Shown here: one piece after another, positions 60,962-64,000 of the stretch
Layout: each line of letters starts with the position of its first letter
How positions within the stretch are numbered: position 1 is the first letter of the stretch
Made by a program: the position numbers and the translations under genes
The notes under the pieces: generated by a model
The model's input: the letters and a program-made list of their open reading frames with translations, nothing else
What the model was told of the DNA's origin: nothing
Database searches by the model: none
Origin: Herbidospora yilanensis
Lineage (GTDB): Bacteria > Actinomycetota > Actinomycetes > Streptosporangiales > Streptosporangiaceae
Reading direction: 5' to 3'
Assembly: GCF_001570565.1 (NCBI RefSeq)
Contig: NZ_BBXE01000014.1
Location: 124,001 to 188,000 of the forward strand
DNA length: 64,000 nucleotides

Positions 60962-62503
60962 TCAGATCCTGTACTCCAGGTCGGGGAGGATTTCCGTGAC
61001 GTCCATCTGGGCCTTCTGCAGCCGGCCCGAATAGTCCCAGTTCATCGCCTGCCAGCGGGTGAACTGGTCGAGCACCCACATGCCCGACTGGCGGCTGCCG
61101 TTGCCCGACTTGCCGTTGCCGCCGAACGGCAGGTGCGCCTCGGCGCCCGACGTCGAGTTGTTGACGCTGACCATCCCGGCCGACACCCCGGCCCGGAAGC
61201 GGAACGCCGCCTGCGGGTCGCGGGTGTAGATCGACGACGACAGGCCGTAGCCGGGCAGGTTGGCCAGTTCGATGGCCTCGTCGAGGGTGGAGAAGGTCGT
61301 CACGCCGACGATCGGGCCGAACGTCTCCTCCAGGAACAGCCGGTCGGTCGGCCGGACGCCGTCGACGATCACCGGGTGGTAGAAGAGGCCCTCGTTCGGG
61401 TCGTCGCCGAGGAAGTGGCCGCACGGGTTGGACTCGGTGATCCGGCCGACCGGGCCGGTGACCGTGTGGTGGTCGCCGATCCAGGTCAGGAACTCCTCGT
61501 AGCGGTCGGCGAACTTCTGGTCGAGCAGCGGCCCCATCAGCACCTTCCGGGCCGGATCGCCGACATGGGCCGATTGCGCGGCGGCGGTGAACCGGGCCAC
61601 GAAGTCGTTGTGGATCGACTCGTGGACGATCACCGTGCCGAGCGAGGTGCAGCGCTGACCGGCGGTGCCGAACCCGGCGAACAGGGCGCCCTCGGTGGCG
61701 AGGGTCAGGTCGGCGTCGGGCATGACCACCATCGGGTTCTTGCCGCCCAGCTCCAGGCACGGCGACTGCAGGTGCCGCCCGCACAACGCGCCGATCCGGC
61801 GCCCGACCTCGGAGGAGCCGGTGAAGCCGACCTTGTGGACGGTCCCCTCGCCGAGCGCGGTCTCCAGCCCGGCGAAGGTCTGCTCCCCGTCGGCGAAGAC
61901 GACGTTGAACACCCCCTTGGGCAGCCCGGCGGCCGAGAAGACCCGGTGCAGCGCGGCGGCGGAGGCGGCGGCGTACTCGGCCGGCTTCCACACCACCGAG
62001 TTCCCGCACAACAGGGCCGGCACCAGATACCACGACGGCACCGCCACCGGGAAGTTCCCCGCCGTGATCACCGCCGCGACCCCGACCGGGGTCCGGAACG
62101 TGAACAGGTTCTTGTCCGGCATCTCCGAGGGAACGGTCTGCCCGTAGAGGCGCCGCCCCTCGCCGATGAAGAAGTCGCAGGTGTCGACGATCTCCCGCAC
62201 CTCGCCCAGCGCCTCGGCGTAGGGCTTGCCGATCTCCTCGCTGACCAGCCGCGCCAGCGCCTCGGCGTTGGCCTCCACGAGCCGCCCGATCGAGGCGATC
62301 ACCCGCCCGCGCACCGGCGCCGGCACCGCCGCCCAGTCGCGCTGCGCGGAGGCGGCGTTCCGGCACGCCGCCGCGAACGTCGCCGCGTCGGCCAGGGCGA
62401 CCTCGGCGACGACCTCCTTCAACCGGGCGGGGTTCCGGGACAGATAGGGCGTGCCGGACGGCTCGTCCTTCCCTCCGATGACGGAAACGATCTGCCGGGT
62501 CAT
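60962..62503 (-). CDS. Aldehyde dehydrogenase (ALDH superfamily)
   Basis: 513 aa NAD(P)-dependent aldehyde dehydrogenase. Catalytic Cys285 (GQRCTS) and general base Glu251 (CLELGGKNPM); cofactor loops VGFTGSSEVGRRI and ITAGNFPVAVPSW. Complete fold with the C-terminal LPFGGNGKSGNG. It resembles the ALDH group of semialdehyde dehydrogenases, but the substrate cannot be fixed. ATG 62503 with GGAGG 7 nt upstream. No neighbouring catabolic gene gives further hints. Confidence 0.93.
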   Translation of the reverse strand: MTRQIVSVIGGKDEPSGTPYLSRNPARLKEVVAEVALADAATFAAACRNAASAQRDWAAVPAPVRGRVIASIGRLVEANAEALARLVSEEIGKPYAEALGEVREIVDTCDFFIGEGRRLYGQTVPSEMPDKNLFTFRTPVGVAAVITAGNFPVAVPSWYLVPALLCGNSVVWKPAEYAAASAAALHRVFSAAGLPKGVFNVVFADGEQTFAGLETALGEGTVHKVGFTGSSEVGRRIGALCGRHLQSPCLELGGKNPMVVMPDADLTLATEGALFAGFGTAGQRCTSLGTVIVHESIHNDFVARFTAAAQSAHVGDPARKVLMGPLLDQKFADRYEEFLTWIGDHHTVTGPVGRITESNPCGHFLGDDPNEGLFYHPVIVDGVRPTDRLFLEETFGPIVGVTTFSTLDEAIELANLPGYGLSSSIYTRDPQAAFRFRAGVSAGMVSVNNSTSGAEAHLPFGGNGKSGNGSRQSGMWVLDQFTRWQAMNWDYSGRLQKAQMDVTEILPDLEYRI

Positions 62504-62563
62504 CGTGCGACCTCCTCGTCGTGCGCGTGCCCTTCACCCTATTCCGGGCGGCAGGATAGGCGG

Positions 62564-63151
62564 GTGTACGTCATCCCCGAGGTCGTCCCCGCCGGTTCCA
62601 TGCGTGATCACCCACAGCCGTCGCTGACGACCGGAGACCTGCTGCTGCGCCCTTTCCGCGAGTCCGGGGACGAGCCGATCGTCATGGCCGCCTTCGCCGA
62701 CCCCGACATCCGCCTGTGGAACCTCGAACACGAGGCCGACGCCGCCAGGGCCGCGACCGTCATCGCCCGCTGGCGGGCCCGCTGGACCCTGGAGACCGGC
62801 GCGTCATGGGTGGTCGAACGCGGCGGTCTCGTCATGGGCCGGGTGGCCCTCCGCATGGTCGACCTGGAACTGGGCCTGGGCGAGGTCGCCTACTGGACCC
62901 TCCCCGAGGGCCGCGGCCGGGGCGGCACCACCGCGGCGGTCGCGGAGGTGACCCGCTGGGCCTTCGACGACCTGGGCCTCCACCGCCTCGAACTCCGCCA
63001 CGCGATCGCCAACCCGGCGTCGTGCCGGGTGGCGGAACGGTCGGGATACGCGCTGGAGGGCGTCCTGCACAGCTCGCTGCTCCACGCGGACGGCTGGCAC
63101 GACATGCACCTCCACGCGCGGATCACCGATCGGCCAGCCGGAAGTCGGTGA
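62564..63151 (+). CDS. GNAT acetyltransferase (RimJ/RimL type)
   Basis: 195 aa GCN5-related N-acetyltransferase. The start of the fold is DLLLRPFRESGDEPIVMAAFADPDI, and the acetyl-CoA loop is GRGRGGTTAAVAEVTRWAFDDLGLHRLELRHAIANPAS, the RimJ/RimL pattern. It acetylates an N-terminal or small-molecule amine. Start GTG 62564; ATG 62600 is also possible and would remove 12 residues. Its 3' end overlaps the DUF985 gene by 29 bp tail to tail. Confidence 0.88.
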   Translation: MYVIPEVVPAGSMRDHPQPSLTTGDLLLRPFRESGDEPIVMAAFADPDIRLWNLEHEADAARAATVIARWRARWTLETGASWVVERGGLVMGRVALRMVDLELGLGEVAYWTLPEGRGRGGTTAAVAEVTRWAFDDLGLHRLELRHAIANPASCRVAERSGYALEGVLHSSLLHADGWHDMHLHARITDRPAGSR

Positions 63152-63557
63152 ACTCGAAGCCGGGGGAGACGACGCAGCTCACCAGCACGCCCTCGGCTCC
63201 CGCCGGCCGGGCCGCCTGCCAGACGCCCGGCGGGATCAGCACCTGGGGCCGCTCGCCCCGCTCGACGTCGGGGCCCAGGACGACGCTCTCACCGCTCTCC
63301 GGGTGGTCGCCGGCGCCGCCGAAGGTGAGGACCAGCGGGCCGCCGCGGTGCCAGAACCAGAGTTCGGCGGAGGCGACGACGTGCCAGGCCGACTCCTCGC
63401 CGGGTTCGAGGAGGAAGTAGATGGCGGTCGCGCTGTGCCTCGGGCCGTCGTAGCCGTCGGGGGAGAACATCACGGGAGACCGCCAGGTCTCCGCGAACCA
63501 TCCCCCCTCGGGGTGGGGCTCCAGCCCGAGCTCCTCGGCCAGCGGCGGCTTCTGCAT
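63123..63557 (-). CDS. Cupin of the DUF985 family
   Basis: 144 aa, single-domain cupin. Markers: LGLEPHPEGGWFAETWRS at the start and the barrel with IYFLLEPGEESAWHVVASAELWFWHRGGPL, plus VLIPPGVWQAARP. DUF985 proteins are small sugar-binding or epimerase-like cupins of unclear role. ATG 63557 is chosen for its GGAGGG ~7 nt upstream; an in-frame start at 63602 has no such site. Convergent with GNAT, 29-bp overlap. Confidence 0.9.
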   Translation of the reverse strand: MQKPPLAEELGLEPHPEGGWFAETWRSPVMFSPDGYDGPRHSATAIYFLLEPGEESAWHVVASAELWFWHRGGPLVLTFGGAGDHPESGESVVLGPDVERGERPQVLIPPGVWQAARPAGAEGVLVSCVVSPGFEFTDFRLADR

Positions 63558-63606
63558 GTCGGCTCCCTCCAGCGGCACCTGTGGTCCGAGGGTATCGATC
63601 ACCGGT

Positions 63607-64000
63607 TCAGTCGGCGGGAGGTCTCACCCCTTCCTGGTGGGCGATGGCGGCGGCCTGGGTGCGGGTGGCCGCGCCGAGTTTGGCCAGGATGTTGGACACG
63701 TGGACGCTCGCCGTCTTCTGGCTGATGAACAGGCGTTCGCCGATCTCGCGGTTGGAGCGCCCGGCCGCCACCTGGGCCAGGACCTCGCGTTCGCGGCCGG
63801 TCAGGCTGTCGAGCACGCCCGCCCGGACGGGCCCGGCCGAGCCGGGCACGGTGAAGCGGGCCCGGCGGCCCAGCAGGTCGAGGGCGTGGCGGAGCGGGGC
63901 GGCGCCCAGGTGGTCGGCCACCTCGACGGCCCGCTCCCACTCGGCGCGGGCCCGGTCGCGGTCGCCCGACTCCAGGAGGGTCTCGGCCAGCCGCCAGCGG
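63607..64000 (-). CDS. LuxR-family regulator, C-terminal fragment
   Basis: Partial: open at the right edge, 130 codons visible. The end is a LuxR HTH (LTGREREVLAQVAAGRSNREIGERLFISQKTASVHVSNILAKL) and the preceding part is helical TPR-like sequence (RWRLAETLLESGDRDRARAEWERAVEVA). Most likely a large ATP-binding LuxR (LAL type) regulator with an N-terminal ATPase outside the window. What it controls is unknown. Confidence 0.88.
   Translation of the reverse strand, partial: RWRLAETLLESGDRDRARAEWERAVEVADHLGAAPLRHALDLLGRRARFTVPGSAGPVRAGVLDSLTGREREVLAQVAAGRSNREIGERLFISQKTASVHVSNILAKLGAATRTQAAAIAHQEGVRPPAD

Overview
The window reads as chromosome of a very GC-rich actinobacterium. GTG and TTG starts are common, stops overlap starts as ATGA or GTGA, and mature actinobacterial families are present (MsiK-type sugar ATPase, DUF1707, DUF4012, FrnE-like thioredoxin fold, SseB). 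The gene set suggests a filamentous form such as the Streptosporangiales, but that is inference. I saw no rRNA, tRNA, CRISPR array, insertion sequence, phage gene or origin.

Layout. 1-5 kb: the C-terminus of a CoxL-type molybdenum hydroxylase, the bd oxidase genes cydAB (reverse), a lipoprotein polysaccharide deacetylase, and coxG. 4.7-14.3 kb: an unknown gene, a DsbA/FrnE protein, the hydantoinase pair hyuAB, a P-loop kinase with a DUF1707 protein, and a CaiB/BaiF CoA-transferase coupled to a fused carboxyltransferase. 14.4-22 kb: two coupled unknown genes, a nitrilase, a DUF418 membrane protein, an aminotransferase, a C45 acyltransferase, carbamate kinase coupled to a cyanuric-acid/barbiturate ring-opening hydrolase, and an SseB protein. 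22-26.7 kb: prepilin peptidase, aroC-aroK-aroB-aroQ and an SGNH hydrolase. 26.8-30.4 kb: a tightly coupled four-gene operon of unknown role whose third protein carries sixteen in-register 11-residue repeats. 30.4-42 kb: MOSC protein, DinG-type helicase, a Q/P-rich protein, Na+/H+ antiporter, UBP zinc finger, lipoprotein, two DUF202 proteins, a frameshifted quinone reductase, a diiron protein facing its likely TetR regulator, a lytic transglycosylase and glutathione peroxidase. 42-52.5 kb: an LPFTG surface protein with DUF4012, a LacI regulator facing msiK, a secreted triple-repeat protein, an exopolysaccharide operon facing a glycosyltransferase, and an SDR. 52.5-64 kb: a lipoprotein with a membrane FtsH-like AAA+ protease, secreted M14 and S8 peptidases, an HTH protein, aldehyde dehydrogenase, GNAT, a DUF985 cupin and the end of a LuxR regulator.

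How genes may work together. CO oxidation (CoxL, CoxG) could pass electrons to menaquinone and on to cytochrome bd. The hydantoinase, ring-opening hydrolase, C45 and nitrilase genes point to use of cyclic and linear amides, with carbamate kinase able to recover ATP. The aro cluster supplies chorismate. The exopolysaccharide genes, surface proteins and secreted peptidases shape the cell envelope.

Regulation. Fourteen genes have a TANNNT hexamer exactly 6 or 7 nt before an ATG or GTG, and no ribosome-binding site, which predicts leaderless mRNAs. Other clear sites are a triple CTAC-N5-GTAG array before cydA, LacI-type operators at lacI and msiK, a TetR-type operator at 39900-39914, and several strong hairpin terminators.
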